DNA of 64,000 nucleotides from Manis javanica (Eukaryota; Chordata; Mammalia; Pholidota; Manidae). This document shows, piece by piece, positions 1 through 12,700 of this stretch (within the stretch, counting starts at the first letter, position 1; every line of letters begins with the position of its first letter). A model generated the notes under the pieces. It was not told where the DNA came from and did no database searches. It saw only the letters and a program-made list of their open reading frames with translations. A program made the position numbers and the translations under genes. The stretch is taken from assembly GCF_040802235.1 (NCBI RefSeq), contig NC_133157.1, positions 90,444,001 through 90,508,000 of the forward strand. The letters are read 5' to 3'.

Positions 1-600
1 TTTCTGAAAGTGATTCTGAAGAATTAGTGTTAATTATTTTTTATACGTCTTGGTAGAATTTTCTGTGAAACCATCTGGCCCTGAAGATTTATTTTTTTAG
101 AACTCATAAATAAATTCCACTTCCTGTTCAAATTGTTTATTTCAACATATTGGGAGAATTGGGGTAATTTATGCTTTTCAAGGAGTCTGTCTGTTGTATC
201 TAAGTTGCCAAGTGCACATGCAAGCGGTCGTTTCAGGTTTTTCCTCATCATCTTTCTGATGGCTGCAGGGCGTGTCCTGGCAACTTCCGTTTCATTCCCA
301 ATACTGGTCATTTCTGTCTTATCTCTTATTTTCTTTATCAGTCTCACTAGAGGTTTGTCAATTAATGGATCTTTCAAAGAACCACCTTTCGTTTAATTTT
401 GTTTTTCTGTTTTAAATTAATTAATTTCCACTCTTAGCTTTCTTGTGGCCTTCCTTCTGTTTGCTTTGGGTCTCCTTAGCTCTTTTTTCTCATTTCTTGA
501 GGTGACAGCTTAGATCATTAATTTGAGACTTTTTCCCTTTTCTAAATTCAGCTTTTTAAAACATTCTTTAATCAAGAAGAAAAGTTGTTGCATAGTTCCA
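1..600 (-). mobile_element. Old L1 ORF2 fragment (L1M-type)
   Basis: The minus-strand translation of about 30-377 keeps L1 ORF2 landmarks between the endonuclease and reverse-transcriptase domains, such as DKPL.RLIKK and LEKHKLPQ. The reading frame decays on both sides, and recognisably L1-like sequence continues to about 600. This is an ancient, inactive 5'- and 3'-incomplete copy. The left end is cut by the window edge. Confidence 0.75.
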
Positions 601-1858
601 ATTCAATGAAAATGGAAGAAGCTTTTCACACATATGCATATTGTATAAAGTTGCAGTTTTATTAATCCCTGTAAACGTCCAGATAGCAACATTGTACCCA
701 CTGAAGGCAGTACAGTGTACCATGTTCCAGATACAACTCTGACACTCAGAAATTCAATAGCTTCTTTATAAATTCGGACTGAGGCTAGAAAAAAGATTCC
801 CAGCCCTCTTCCCACTACAGCATCCAGGCTGCGCTGGCCATCGTCCCGGGTAGGAGCAGGGGCTGTCTGTCTATAAAGGATCTGGGCAGATCCCATCCAG
901 TTTCCCCAAACAAGCCATGCGCATTCCAGGTCCAAGAGCAGGTATGGAGGCCGGCAGCACCACGAGTTTGCAGATGGTGCCCCAACTCCCCTTCTTGCCC
1001 TCAGGGGTCAATCTCCAGGCCCTCTGTGTGCCCCCCTGTATTGGTCCACGCACAGAGGGCTTTCAGGAGGGTTGCAACTTCCAAAGAGCTAAAATAGAGC
1101 CACGAACTCCAAATGAACAGGGCATTCCCACTCTGCCACCTACCAGAGCAAATGGAACACCATTTGCCTGTCAGTTTTTTCTGCTTAAAACCCACAGGCC
1201 TTTGATATTGGGTGAGTGAGGAAATTGTCAATTACTATTGGCACTTACCACTCCTTCTTTCTCAACTCCCACCACCAAGCACACCATTCCACAGCCAAGA
1301 AAAAGGGAAGTTATTCACCAGTGTTGCAGACACTTGTTCAAAGGGCCAGGGGCATGGGAGGTATCACAGAACTGGTCCCAGCAGAGAGCAGACAGGTTTG
1401 CACGTACCTGCCCATCCACTGTGGGCTGTGAATGATTGTATAAACACGGCCTCGGCTCTTTTGTTGAATTATAATGTAAACAGTGCGTGTAAACGGTCTT
1501 CCGCGAGGGGAGAGTGCTGCTCGAACAGGCCCCACCACGCGTGCCCTGTGGGGCATCTGGGAGGACAGCTCCTTTCTGGGACTCATGTGACTCAAAGCAT
1601 TGGGGCTGCGGAAGACTGAGTGACTGGGTGGTGGGATCCAGGTGCAGGCCTCGGCACCAGCCCTCAGACCCCTCCTCTGTTGAAACAAGCGAGAGGCGCC
1701 AGGGTGCCTCCACCCAGCCTTTCTCCTCTTGCTTTCAGAACACAGGCTTCTCCTGAACACACAGGAAGGTGCACGCGCACAGCACAGGAGACCCTGCTGC
1801 CTCCCCAGGCCGTGTCCACATCTCCCTGGCTGGCAGTTCCCACTGAAGCTTCTGCCAG
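601..1858. other. Intergenic flank, no gene recognised
   Basis: Mixed, moderately GC-rich sequence. Several overlapping open frames occur on both strands, none longer than about 145 codons and none with a recognisable domain. I see no convincing exon, RNA gene or young repeat. Confidence 0.5.
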
Positions 1859-2335
1859 ACCCACCCCGTGTCAGGCTTGGTCATGTGCTAGAGCAGCTCA
1901 CGGAACTCAGGGAATTGCTTACGTTTACTGGCTTCGAGTAAAGGGTACAAGTCAGGAACAGCTGGGTGGAAGAGATGCAGGCGGCAGGGCACGGGGGAGG
2001 AGCGGGGAGCCTCCACCCTCCCAGCAGGGGACAGAGCTTTCCACACCTGTTGTTTAGGGGCTTATGGAGGTTTCATCATGTAGGCAGCAGTTACTAACCC
2101 ACGGGCATTGGAGATTCGCTCCATCCCCATCCCCTCTCCTCCCTGTGGGTAGGGGCGGGACTGAAACGCTCTAATCACTGGTGGTTCCTAAGTCAACAAT
2201 CTCCATCCTGAGCTACCTAGCCCCCTGCCCCTACCAGCAGCAGCCTCATTAACATACAGAAGAATTTTAGGTCTGTGCCAAGAACCAGGAACAAAGACCA
2301 TATATTTATTTTGTATTATGCCACAGGGCCCACCT
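1859..2335 (+). repeat. Diverged LTR-like interspersed repeat, copy A
   Basis: This stretch is a diverged relative of 50060-50580. Both share, in the same order and orientation, the blocks 'gctagagcagctcac', 'tatggag..tt', 'cagcccctctcccc'-like C-rich sequence, 'cctcattaacatat', and an end with 'ccaggaacaaagaccatat'-like sequence. It is an old mammalian dispersed repeat, probably an ERV LTR. I do not assert the family name. Confidence 0.55.
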
Positions 2336-2398
2336 GTGTGTTCTCTATAGATGGTCAGCCACATCCCCTCCCTCACGGGAGTACAGTCTCTCTGCGGC

Positions 2399-2555
2399 AT
2401 GTGCACACACCTGCACACATACATCCACACATATGCACAATCACACAAACACACACAAAGTTCACATATGCCCACACACACATGCATATGTGCACATTTA
2501 TACACACGTCCCTTGTGTATATATGCACACACATACACAGTTTCACACTTACATG

Positions 2556-2588
<33 letters not shown>
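2399..2588. repeat. (CA)n microsatellite
   Basis: An imperfect CA-rich tract (with TG and AT interruptions) ends in a pure (AC)16 run at 2557-2588. Long Cys/Val or Thr/His open frames on both strands here are translation of the repeat, not genes. Confidence 0.95.
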
Positions 2589-2592
<4 letters not shown>

Positions 2593-3260
2593 GCAGCGTC
2601 TGAGTATTAGAAGCACCCTTAACAAAATACAAAACATGAAAAGAGCAATTCCTGGCATCTCGATTGACTCCTGGCTGACAGTGAGGGTGGAGAACCCTGC
2701 GCATGAAGCATAGAGACGAGGACAGGGAGGTAGGTAGTGACTGTGGAAGTCACAAAGCCATGCTTTGGTTGCTGTCCCTGTCAGCAAACGAATACCTACT
2801 GCAAAAGAGCCAGAGAGCCAGAGGCTTTATTTGGGTCCAGGCAGGATTATTGAACTGAAGGTCAAGCTTCGTTTTGCAAATCCATATCCAGATCAGTGTT
2901 TTAAAGCTGTTTCTCGCCAGTGCTGTGCAATGATTTGCATCATGGTGACCTGTCGGAGAACCACAGACCTGGGTCCCCAACATTGCCTGTTTCCCCGGGG
3001 CTCCTATCTACCAGGCACCCTTCCCAGGTTCCCGCCCAGGGCTCCCTCTGCAGGTTTGTCCACGTCACACCACATCACCCTGCATGGTGAGGGGCGGCCC
3101 CCGAAGACCAAAAGAGGGGTGCACATATTCACTCAAGATAAGGGCTGAAAAAGAGCTACAAACCAGGGTGCTGCAGCTTAATTCTGCCCTGCGGCCTGGG
3201 AAAGGTGTTCCGGGCCCCAGGAGGCTGAGGCTGGGAGGGAGGGGAGGAGGAGAAAAGAGG
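2589..3260. other. Non-coding flank
   Basis: Unique-looking sequence that becomes G/C-rich after about 2990. No supported exon or repeat is seen. It leads into the promoter-like segment that follows. Confidence 0.45.
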
Positions 3261-3263
3261 GGC

Positions 3264-3440
3264 ATTTATAGGGCAAGTGCCTGGCCTTCTCAGCCCCTCA
3301 GCTCCTGCACGGCGCTCCTGCAGCGCTGCGGCTCTGCTGGGAAAGGTCTCCCAGTGGGTCAGAGTCTTAAAACTGGAAGCGCCTCAGCCACGCTGCACGT
3401 GCTTGCCAGGATGCAGCGCAATGTTGGGAAGGTAAATGTG
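3264..3440 (+). promoter_or_regulatory. Possible TATA promoter with a short first exon
   Basis: A TATA-like box (atttata, 3264-3270) lies in a G-rich context. It is followed by about 140 bp of GC-rich sequence, an ATG at 3411, seven open codons, and a splice-donor-like AAG|gtaaatg with the exon end at 3431. The arrangement would fit an alternative first exon for a plus-strand transcript such as S1PR3, but no partner acceptor can be proved and the donor is only moderate. It could equally be chance in GC-rich DNA. Confidence 0.25.
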
Positions 3441-3609
3441 TGTCTTTTCTAAAATTACAATTAAATGTGTAATATATCACAATATGTAAATATTTGTTCA
3501 AAAGATATTTAAGTGGCTTTCAAAAGTATATAGATATAAATCAGACTTTTTCTCTTATTCCTATAAGCCTAGGTTTGATTTGATAGCCTGAGCACAGAAG
3601 TGAAGATAT

Positions 3610-4075
3610 TTTTAAATTTATTTAGCACCATTTTATTTTTCTCCAATTGTTCATTTTTGAAAAATTCAAACATATAGAGAAAGGGAACACATTGTATAAC
3701 ACATTATCCACCACCTAGATCCAGCAATTGCTAGCATTTTGTCATATCAGCTTTATGTTTGCATACTGGTTTGCTCAATCATTCAAAAATAAGCTTCAGA
3801 TGTCAAGACATTTCATCTTTCAATAGGTCACCAGGCGCCTCCTAAGAATGAGGGCATTCTTTTCAATAAGCATTTTGCTATTATCACACCTAAGATTAAC
3901 ACTAATTCTGTAATATCATTCAAAACTCCATCCATATCAAAATGTCCCCCAAATTCATTCAAGATGTTTAGTTGACCCAGGAGTTGATCAGGGTCCATGC
4001 TTGTTATAAATGTTGCTTCTCAGCTGTTTGTATACTGGAACATTCCTGTCCTTTTCCTGACACTGATTCTTATTA
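3610..4075. mobile_element. Old LINE-type repeat fragment
   Basis: AT-rich sequence with phrases typical of an ancient mammalian L1 3'-end repeat: 'aaaattcaaacatatagag', 'ccacctagatccagcaatt', 'attatcacacctaagatta'. It has no open frame. The family is assigned from memory of the repeat class only. Confidence 0.4.
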
Positions 4076-5300
4076 GGAGACCAGACCAGCTGACTGGAGC
4101 ACGCCCCTTTCTCTGGGCTTGTCTAGTTGTTTCTCCCCAGTGTCATTTACCTTGCTGAGCTTTCCTTTCTCTTTCCTGTAAATGAAGTGAAGGCTACAGG
4201 CTTGACCTTTATTCCAGCTAAGGATTTTCAGCAGAAACAGCATCAGTTATGTTGTGTGCTGGATTTTACATCCCGTAATGTCAGTGTGAACAGTGCTAAG
4301 TTTGATCCCTCATTAAGGTGCCAACATCTCAAGGTCTCCACTGAAAATGGAGAATGCTTTTCCTTTCCAGCTGGCACTGGGTGATTAACCAGATCTCGGT
4401 ACTTCCACTGCAGTGTGCATTAAATTGCTTTGTTCTACTCAGAGATTTCATTGAGGACGCATAATGGGCATTTCCTAAATCTCCCCTCCCTGTCTGTCCA
4501 TGAGATTCCTGTAAATTCCTCATTAACCACGAATGCCCAGGGGAAGACTTACTCAACAGACTCCTAGGAAGGGCCGGTTTTCTGGAGAGAAGTAGTGAGA
4601 GCATATTGTCTCTAGGGGTTATGGGGGGCAGAGCCCCACACCCTCCTTGTCAGGGTCTAGTGTCTGAACTTTAATGCCAAGGGAGGCGGGACACAATATG
4701 GGTAGGGCACTGGGTCAGTGGGGACGGGAATCTTTGGGGAAAGAGCCCTGTCTGAAGAGTTTCTGGACTGCCCGTCTGTTAAATCCTGCATCTCCCTCAG
4801 TGGCACCTGCAGTAAAGAGCCTGGTGGCTTCTCAGGGCTTCTGGAGTCCAGGCTCTGAGAAAGGTTTTGGAGGCATCACCAGGCTTCAGGTTGCCCTGTT
4901 ACGTCTGTGTTCAGACCTCCTCCAGTGAATAGAGACAGGGGTGCCCATCAGAACTCCAGTTGGCTCCCAGTGGTGAATTAACGTAGTGCTAAGTCACTAC
5001 TGAGCCGGGTTGTTGATGAGCCAGCTGACCCCTTGGTCAGGTGCAGCCACAGTGGCCAGCGCGCTGCATTAACCCCCCCTGCGAGCCGCCAAAGAGCACA
5101 GACCCTCCTCTCCTTTGCTTGGCCTGACGCTGCAGGAGTGGGGAAGTGGAGGCACATTCGGTCCCACCTGCAGTTTGGAACAGAAACGGCTTCTCAGAGA
5201 TTGCAGGGAACAAACACCAGGCCAGGTTGGAAGGCTACTTTGCAGAGGGGCTCGGAACAGCTCAGGCAACTGGATTAAGTGGGCACAAGGGCAACGCCAG
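4076..5300. other. Upstream flank of S1PR3, no gene recognised
   Basis: Mostly unique sequence, rising in GC towards the CpG island. Short open frames on both strands show no recognisable domain, and I could not support an exon. Confidence 0.45.
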
Positions 5301-6720
5301 CCCTCCCCTGAGCTCCAGGGAAAGCCAGGGAAAGCCCCCAGGGTATCCAGGGCTCAGGGTGGAGAAAAAGAAGGCCGCACCAGGGGCGGGTGCTCTCCTG
5401 CCCATTGGGCTACGCAGCCCCAAATAAGCATCTGCGTGTGGCTCTAGGGGGAAGGCTCGCGGAGAGACTCCGTGGGAGGCAAGGGCGCAAATCAGGGGCA
5501 GGTAAGCGTCCCTGCCTCAAGGCTCCGCACCCGGCTCCGGGTGGCCACGCAGCCCCCGACCTGGCTGCTCTCAAGGCACGGTTTGCGGGCTAACAGGCCT
5601 TCTGCCTCACCCACACCCGCAAGCTCTTGGGCCGGTGCTCGTTCCCTCCCTCCGGTCTTCACTTTCCCTTCCAAATGAAAGCTCCGCAGTCGCCCCCGGA
5701 GAAGGTAAGCTTCTATTCACACCCAAGGGACGACTCCACGGGCGCCCGGCGGGTCCGAGAGCTGGGCACGCCGGGGTCTGCCCGGCGTCGATCCACAGGC
5801 AGCGCCCGTGAAGGCGGACGAGGACCGATCGGGCCGGTAACAATGGCAGAACCACCATCACAGCAATGCAGGCGCCGCGGGCCCCGGCCCAGCCCGACCC
5901 TGACCCTGTTCCGACCGGCCCGGCTGGGTCCTGGGCCCCGGGGACGACAGTCTGGAGTTCGCCCACGCACGGAGCAGGGTCCGCAGGCCGGCCAGAGGCG
6001 GGGGACGAGGGGCGAGCCGGGCCCCGAAGAGCGGCGAGACGGGAGGGCGCGGGAGGCCTTGCAGGACCCGCGAGGGGGCGGGCGCGGGGATGGGGTAGGT
6101 GGGGAGGGGTTGGAGAGACTGGGAGGTGGGAGTGTGGGCTGGGCGGTGGGGAGGAGCGGGGAGGTAGGCCCGGGTCTGGGAGGTGGGGAGGGGCCGGGGA
6201 CAAGGTGGGGGACTGGGGATCGGGAGGGATTGGCGTGGGAGGGGCTGGGGAGGGGCCGGGGGCGGGGCGGGCGGCCGAGCGCAGGCCCCGCCCGCGGGCC
6301 TCCGGGGAAGTTTGCGCTGGGGCCGGCGAGCGGAGAGTCTGAAAGGGTCGGGCCGGGGACAAGCGACAGGCACTCGGCGCCGAGCGCGGTGTCTGGACTA
6401 CCCGAGCTGCATTCCCGCGGCCCGGGGACGAGCCCCAAGTCCCCCGATTACCCTGGTGTCCCAGCCTAGGCTGCATGTGAGCGGAGGACGGAGCCCGAAG
6501 CGCCCTTTCCAGATGGAGGTGAGCGGGCGCTCCAGGGCGCCGGTCCCGGGGGTGCGGTGGGGGCGGCCGGCCCACTGTTCACATTGAATTCCAGCAGATC
6601 CCGGGCGCGACAGGAGCCTGTGCGGGCGAGCGCACCACTTGGGCATTACCCCCTCCTCCAGCCCGTACATTCCGGTGACCTCGCCACGGCTCCGGGACAG
6701 GGGGTGGCTCCGTTTTAGCT
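5300..6720 (+). promoter_or_regulatory. S1PR3: CpG island: likely S1PR3 promoter and first exon
   Basis: Very GC- and CpG-rich sequence, densest at 5700-6620, with many GC-box (Sp1-type) motifs around 6060-6300. It lies about 8 kb upstream of the S1PR3 coding exon, on the expected side. In human, S1PR3 has a non-coding first exon and one coding exon over roughly 13-14 kb, which fits this spacing. Good splice-donor candidates on the plus strand are at 5502 (CAG|gtaagc), 5704 (AAG|gtaagc) and 6517 (ATGGAG|gtgagc). I favour the last as the end of exon 1, but RNA evidence would be needed to choose. Long open frames on both strands here (up to 322 codons) are a by-product of the high GC content. 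Human C9orf47 also lies near this island, but I could not recognise it. Confidence 0.65.
6063..6300 (+). promoter_or_regulatory. G-run cluster with G-quadruplex potential
   Basis: Repeated runs of three to five G on the plus strand are separated by short loops for about 240 bp, with few C-runs until 6280. This matches intramolecular G-quadruplex patterns, and the G-rich strand is the non-template strand for S1PR3. Structure formation is inferred from the sequence. Confidence 0.55.
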
Positions 6721-9700
6721 GCTGTTGGAGCAGTTAGAACAGCTGCGTCTTAATAACCCGAAGGGAAGAGAGGTGGCTCTTCAAGGAGACGCTCCACCCG
6801 TGGTTTTCCTGTGACAATTAAAAAGTTAGGCGCCCTCCCAGGATGGAGACTTCACATTATGGCGAACTGGGGACTCGGGGTGTGTGTGGTTGCAGTTCTA
6901 TTGGGGAAAAAATCGTTCTCTTTAATTTCATTCGCCACAAAATTCCATTTTTCCTTCTATTTCTGAAATGAGGCAAGCAGGGCCGGTCAGAATCCCTCAA
7001 GAAGATAAAGGCAGTACAATGCAATAATGAGGCACCCACGGAAAATCAGTATGCCACGTTCATAACTGGGATACAGCCTGGAGAAAGTGCAGGACAAGGC
7101 CTTGAGCCAGATGCTGGGAACGTGGGCGAGCTTCGCCTTTTCAGCCACCCTGTCTGCAAATGGTCAGTGTCTCTCTCTGGCACTGGATACTCCCAGTGAC
7201 ATTTCCTGGTGGGTTTTTATGTTTAGATGTAAGAGGGGGGCTTCTTGTTGGATTTTTAAAAGGAACACGCTTTGCTATGCAGGTAAAGGGGAGCAGTGTG
7301 AACACAGGGTTCTCCTGGAAGATATTTTGAAAATGGAAGGTCCTTGCTGCACCTGGAGCTGAGGCTCTGAGTGCTTCCAGAATTAGGCATCTTTCTGAGT
7401 CTGGGCCTTAGAGGTGGCAGACACTGTTCTGAATTTTTTTTCAACGTTCTTTCCTTTCTTAATGAAAATCTTGCAGGCACTGTTTAATCTAGGAATTATG
7501 AAAAGTCCTAGAAAGAGCCAGGACAGGATTAGGTTCTGCAGAAGTGTGACTAACAAGGATGGCCGTGCCCACAGCTGGTAGAGGTGGCGGGGGGCTGTCT
7601 TTTGCGCTCAGGAGCAGTGGAAGTGATGGACCTACAATTTCTCTCTCAGCTGGTGCACAGCTCGGCACCAGAATGAATAATGCCACAGAAGGACTGACCG
7701 CATGCTGGGTTTTCTCAGCAACAGGTCATGTCGCACCTGCTGCCTACTGCCTTTGTCACCTGAGGCCAGAGACCTAACCTGCAAAGTCAGCCCTGAGGAA
7801 CCTCCCCTCCCATGTGGGCAGAATGATTTCTCAGCCAGTTTTCATCTTTGAAAATGTTGCTTTCCTTTTTGCATTTGGGAATTTCCCTAAGTGCATGACT
7901 CTCCTAATTTTCTGCCACATGTGGAACCCCCATTTCCTGCAGAAGGAGCCTTAAGTATTGGCTAAATGACTTTCCCAAAATTCTGGGACTGCGTTTCCTT
8001 CCTCTGGAAATTCTAACTCGTTTAATTCCATGATATCGCTTCCATGTTCCTACAGATGCTTCAGTATCTATGGCATATGTGTGTATTTTTTTTTTTTAAG
8101 TGTGAGAATTTGAACAGGCCATCATCTTGAAAATCTGAGGATCTCTCTACTACAGAACCCTTTTTTCTGCCAGGACTTTGGGTCATGACTTAGATGCCGT
8201 GACACATAGCTGGCCAGGCACCCACAGACACAATAGGTCAAAACCTTAGCCAGAACCTATTTTCTCACATTTGGCTTAGTGATTCCTTTATTAGGTTTGG
8301 AGCCATTCCATATTATTTCTTTGCTATATGTTTTCTGTGCCATTAATTAATTGCCTTAAGAGATTTTCATAAGCTCTTGGAGATAATATGATATCCTGAG
8401 TGGAATCCGGTCTGGTTTCAGTTAATACATTTCAGTGATTGTTCTTACAGTGACTGACCACACAGTCACTTTTGTTTTGTTTTGCTTTTTTCACTCCATT
8501 TTTAAGAAATTGCAGCTGCATCTGTAAGAGCGCAGGCAAGAGGCCGGTCAGGTAAATCAGGGACAAGGTTGTGTGGTGCAGCATATGGTCCCCGGCTGGG
8601 CGATCTGGCATCTGGTCAGCACCGTGAATGGAGAGAGAGTCCTGAGTCAGTCAGCCAGGCTGTCTGGCCCTGAAGACGCCGCTCCATTCCTCTGGCATGA
8701 GGACTTCCCATTTGTTTCAGGAAAGCCCCAGATTAACACTCCAGCATTCTGCTAGCATACTAGCCATTTGGCCCTAAAGCATGCTGGTGACACTCTTGTC
8801 ACCATCTAGATGAAGAGCACAGGGAAGGGGGTTGAAAGGAGCTTGCTTAAAAAGCAAAGAGAGTAAGCCCTCCTGTGTCAGAAGCAGTTCCCTTCTGGTG
8901 GGCCAGCTGGGCACCCAGGAGAGCCCCACCGAGGCAGGCCCTGGGCTCCAGGGTTAACCCTGAGCCTTGCTGACCTAGGCGATACCTTGTGGAAAAGCCA
9001 CTGGTAGCAGAAAGCCTGACGGTAGTCATGGGCTCATAGGAGCTCTGTTACTGGGCCTGGAGCACAGCGCAGCCTGCAAGGCTGTGTGTGAAGCCTCCCG
9101 CCTGGACCACCTCTGAAAGCGGAGTGAGATCGCCTAGGAAATCCGCAGCGAGGGAAAACGCTCTCAGCAGAGGAATTTGCTGGGCACAGAGCAATGGCCA
9201 CTCACCAGTTCCTTTCTAAATTCTTTTAAGCAAGCAAAAATCTTGACTTTCCAAGAAATGTTGCCTGTTGGCCAATGTTTAGTGCTTTAATTGAGCTTGG
9301 AGGATGAACTATTTGATTCCCCGGGAGGACATGCCGTTTAAAGCACAACAGCCTACATCTGGCCGGGAGAAATTTCTCACTGTCTTACTGTGCTTTTCTT
9401 CTTTGCCTTTGCAGAATGGGGGAGGGACGGAGACAGACCCCAGACTGTGGAAATATTTTCCTTAATTTTTTTTCTTCTTTTTATAGTTTGTTTATTTTTC
9501 AAATTGACGTGTGTAGAGAGTGAATGACCAGCCTAGAAAGCACATCTGGAACTCATCGGCCAACCCGGGCTTGCCCCTCCCCAGGGACACACCCCGTAGG
9601 GGTGGAGGGGAGGGACACATGACTGGAACAGCAGGGTCTGACCTGGGTGACACACAGGGAGCCACCTTCTAGAAAGCGTTTATTCCTTCTTGGCAAAAAG

Positions 9701-12700
9701 GGAAACTGCTAGTGTTGAAAAGCCTCGAGGATCCCGATTTAATGGCAAAAGTGCAGTCTTCCTAGATAATGGTATTTGGTGAGTAATCTCAGGGCTGCTC
9801 AGGTGCAGTGCAGGCACCCCTCACTCATGGTGCGTGAGGCAGAGGGTGCTGCAGGGGTCGAGGCCACCTGAGTGCAGCTCTTGGGGGTGCAGCCCTGCCA
9901 ATGGACCCAAACCAGGCCTGCTCACGGGTGTGGCCTCTGGGAATCTGGAAGGCCACAGTGAGCACAAGCACCCCTATCCTGTCTCCCGTCCCATGCCCCG
10001 GCTCTCTGAAGACATGCAGATGGTCGGCACTGGTCACGTTTTCCAGCATCAGGCCTCATGGAAAGTAAGCAGTGATCAGGTTTCTACGAGGTAAAGGCAG
10101 GTGGTGGCTGCTACGAACCCCAGACACTCATCTTTTAAAACAAAATGTAAGTGTTTCTGTGTAAATCCTGCTCTCGGTGGGGACTTGAGCTCCCCACAAA
10201 CACCAGTTTGCAGGAGGGCTGGCTGAGCCCTGAGCCCCTGCAGAGACCATCCACATCAAAGCCCATCCTGGACACCAGCACCAGTGCTTGGAAATCCAGT
10301 GTCCCAAGGAGATACAGGTGGGTTCTCACTGTGAGGATGCCCTCCACGGCCCTCGGAGCACTGGTTCACAGCGTGTGAGCCCTGGCATGGAGGCCACCCC
10401 ATGTCTGTAGGTGAAGACAGTGGTCCATCTGTCCACATGATGGGAACAACGCAGTGGAGTCACTGCCCCCCCACATCTGTGCACAGGACTGGCACTAGTG
10501 TGCAGCTGGGAGGGAGGCGCCAGGGCCAGTGGGTGCCTCAGTGCTCCATTTATGTGGAGTCTGGAACAGGCTGCACTACTCGAGGGAGTGAGAAGCCCAG
10601 CTGACAGTCCCATGGGGTGGGGAGTGGCTACAGGGGCTGAGCTCAGGGTGCTGTGTCAGGACCCTTCTCTGTGGGTTGGGACAGGCTCTTGCCAGGAGTG
10701 CAGTGCCCCACACGGCAGTGCAGGATGGATGTGCTGGGGAGGCCTGGTGTCCCACCTTGCCCTGAGCAGGGCTGGAAGGCTCTTGGAGATTTGGCATGGG
10801 GAAGGGGCACTGCCTTCTTCCCAAAAACTCGAGGTCTGTGCTGCACCCCCTCATGGTGGAACTAGAACTCCTCTGAGATTCTTTGGCCACACAGAACGAT
10901 GCTCAGACGCACCCAAAATCAGTCTGGCCTTTTGCCCAGCACTAAACTGTCAAGATGGGGCCAACTTTCTAATGCTGGTAATCCGAGGAAAGGCAGCTTT
11001 TAGATTCCAAACAGAGTGGGATACCTTCTAGTTACCCAAAACGTGCAGAATCACACCTCACAGTCTCCTGAAAGATTATGCCTCTTGAGTGATGAGTATT
11101 TAATTGTGGGAAATGACAGATCAAGTATCAATGGGAACATACGCTCACCCTCCAGAGCCCCGGTTCCGGCAGGCCCCCGGCACAGGCCCTCTGCCGCACT
11201 GTGGCGGTGCTCCTGCTGCTCAGCTCTCACTGCTCACTCGCTCTTCTGCTCTGCTTGGTTCCATCAACTCTGCACCTGCAGGGAGAGAAGAAGAAGATGT
11301 GGGTTGGTGTGGGCTTCCTCCTCTCTTACCCCTGTGAATTGGGTACAGCAGTTTCACGGGGACTCACTTCTCCGTGCTGTGTGAACAGTCATGGGCTGGG
11401 GGTGTCTGGCGGGGCTGGGAGGTGTGTAAGTCTCCGTGGAGTCTTCCTGAAGACAAGCTTTGGATGTTCTGGGCATTCTGACCCTTTCAGAAGTGATGCC
11501 TGGAGCTCTCCTCCCCAGCTTGGTTGTAAATTCACGTGTGATGTCTGCTCCTCATCCCTTTAGGGGCTACTGGTGTGTTCCTATGATTCAGACTGCTCGG
11601 GTGCCAACTCAGTTACCTTCATGACTCAGCATGTTAACCACTGATGTGCCATTATTGCTTCTGAGACAGAAACCCCTGATGGGGGTGCCGATGTCCCTGA
11701 GACATCTTGAGGCAAACTGGATGTGGCGTAGTGGAGGGGTGTCCACCTGGACATGGCAGCAGGCCACCTGGCATGGGGAGCACATGGAGGCCCTTGGCCA
11801 GCTGGTGAGCCCACTGTGTGCTTGGGGTGCCGGATGGCACACGTGTGGTGCGGGATGGTGCTGCCCGCGTGGGGATGCTGCGCCTTGCTCAGCAGGAGGT
11901 GGGACTGACTCTGGGGCATGATGCTAATGGGCTACCTGTCCTGTGCCTTCGAGGCCCAGGGCCCAGCTGGCAAAGCCGGGCATGGGTTCTCCACTCACGG
12001 GCAGGTAGGGATGAGCAGATAAGCAGCGATAATTTACTTATTGGCCTCATGAGCGTTGCAGGCGCTGTGAGTCTGTGAGCGTTAAGTAAGCCTCTCCAGG
12101 CAGAAGGCTCAGTGACTGTCAGCTGCCATAACTATTTCTAACTTTTAAGAGACAACTTGCAATTTGTTTTAAAAAGTGTTACACAGCCTCAGAGAAAAGT
12201 CAGCAGGGGCTGGGCAGGAAGAATCTGACCTGGGGCTTGAGGGACAGACAAGATTTAAATGAAAATGGAGGGGTTGCTGGGGGAAAGCTGCCATCGAGTG
12301 GCCTGTCCAATTCTGGGGCTCCTGCAGACAAGGTCTGTTGTCCTTGCTGGGATGCCGTCCAAACTGGTGGGGAGGTCTGCCTTCTGCACAAGGCAGCAAG
12401 GTGCCCTTGGCCTGCGTAGGCCATAGTTGGGTTGCAGGCCCTGTGTGGCCTCCAGGGGCTCACTGTAATGGGGGGAGATGCTGGCAGGTTCCCCCAGCCC
12501 TTCATCATCAGCCCAGCCTTGGAATTTGCCTGCTCCTCCCTTTGTAAGTTACAGAAGTTTCTGCCACTCTTGACATTCAGGCTGACCCCCAAGTCCTCTG
12601 CGGCCTCAGACAGCTGTCACGGGGGCCGAGAAAGGGCCAGGGGGCAGTTCCAGGCAGAGCACAGGCATCGGCTCAGACACCAGGGCCTGTGCGTTTCCAG

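Noticed and set aside
2188-2787. 199-codon Cys/Val-rich frame on the minus strand
   Set aside because: Most of it is translation of the CA microsatellite.
5607-6575. Long open frames on both strands of the CpG island (minus 322 codons, plus 280 codons), considered as genes including C9orf47
   Set aside because: Both strands are open at once, composition is Pro/Arg/Gly-biased from GC content, and there is no recognisable domain. Stop codons are simply rare at this GC level.
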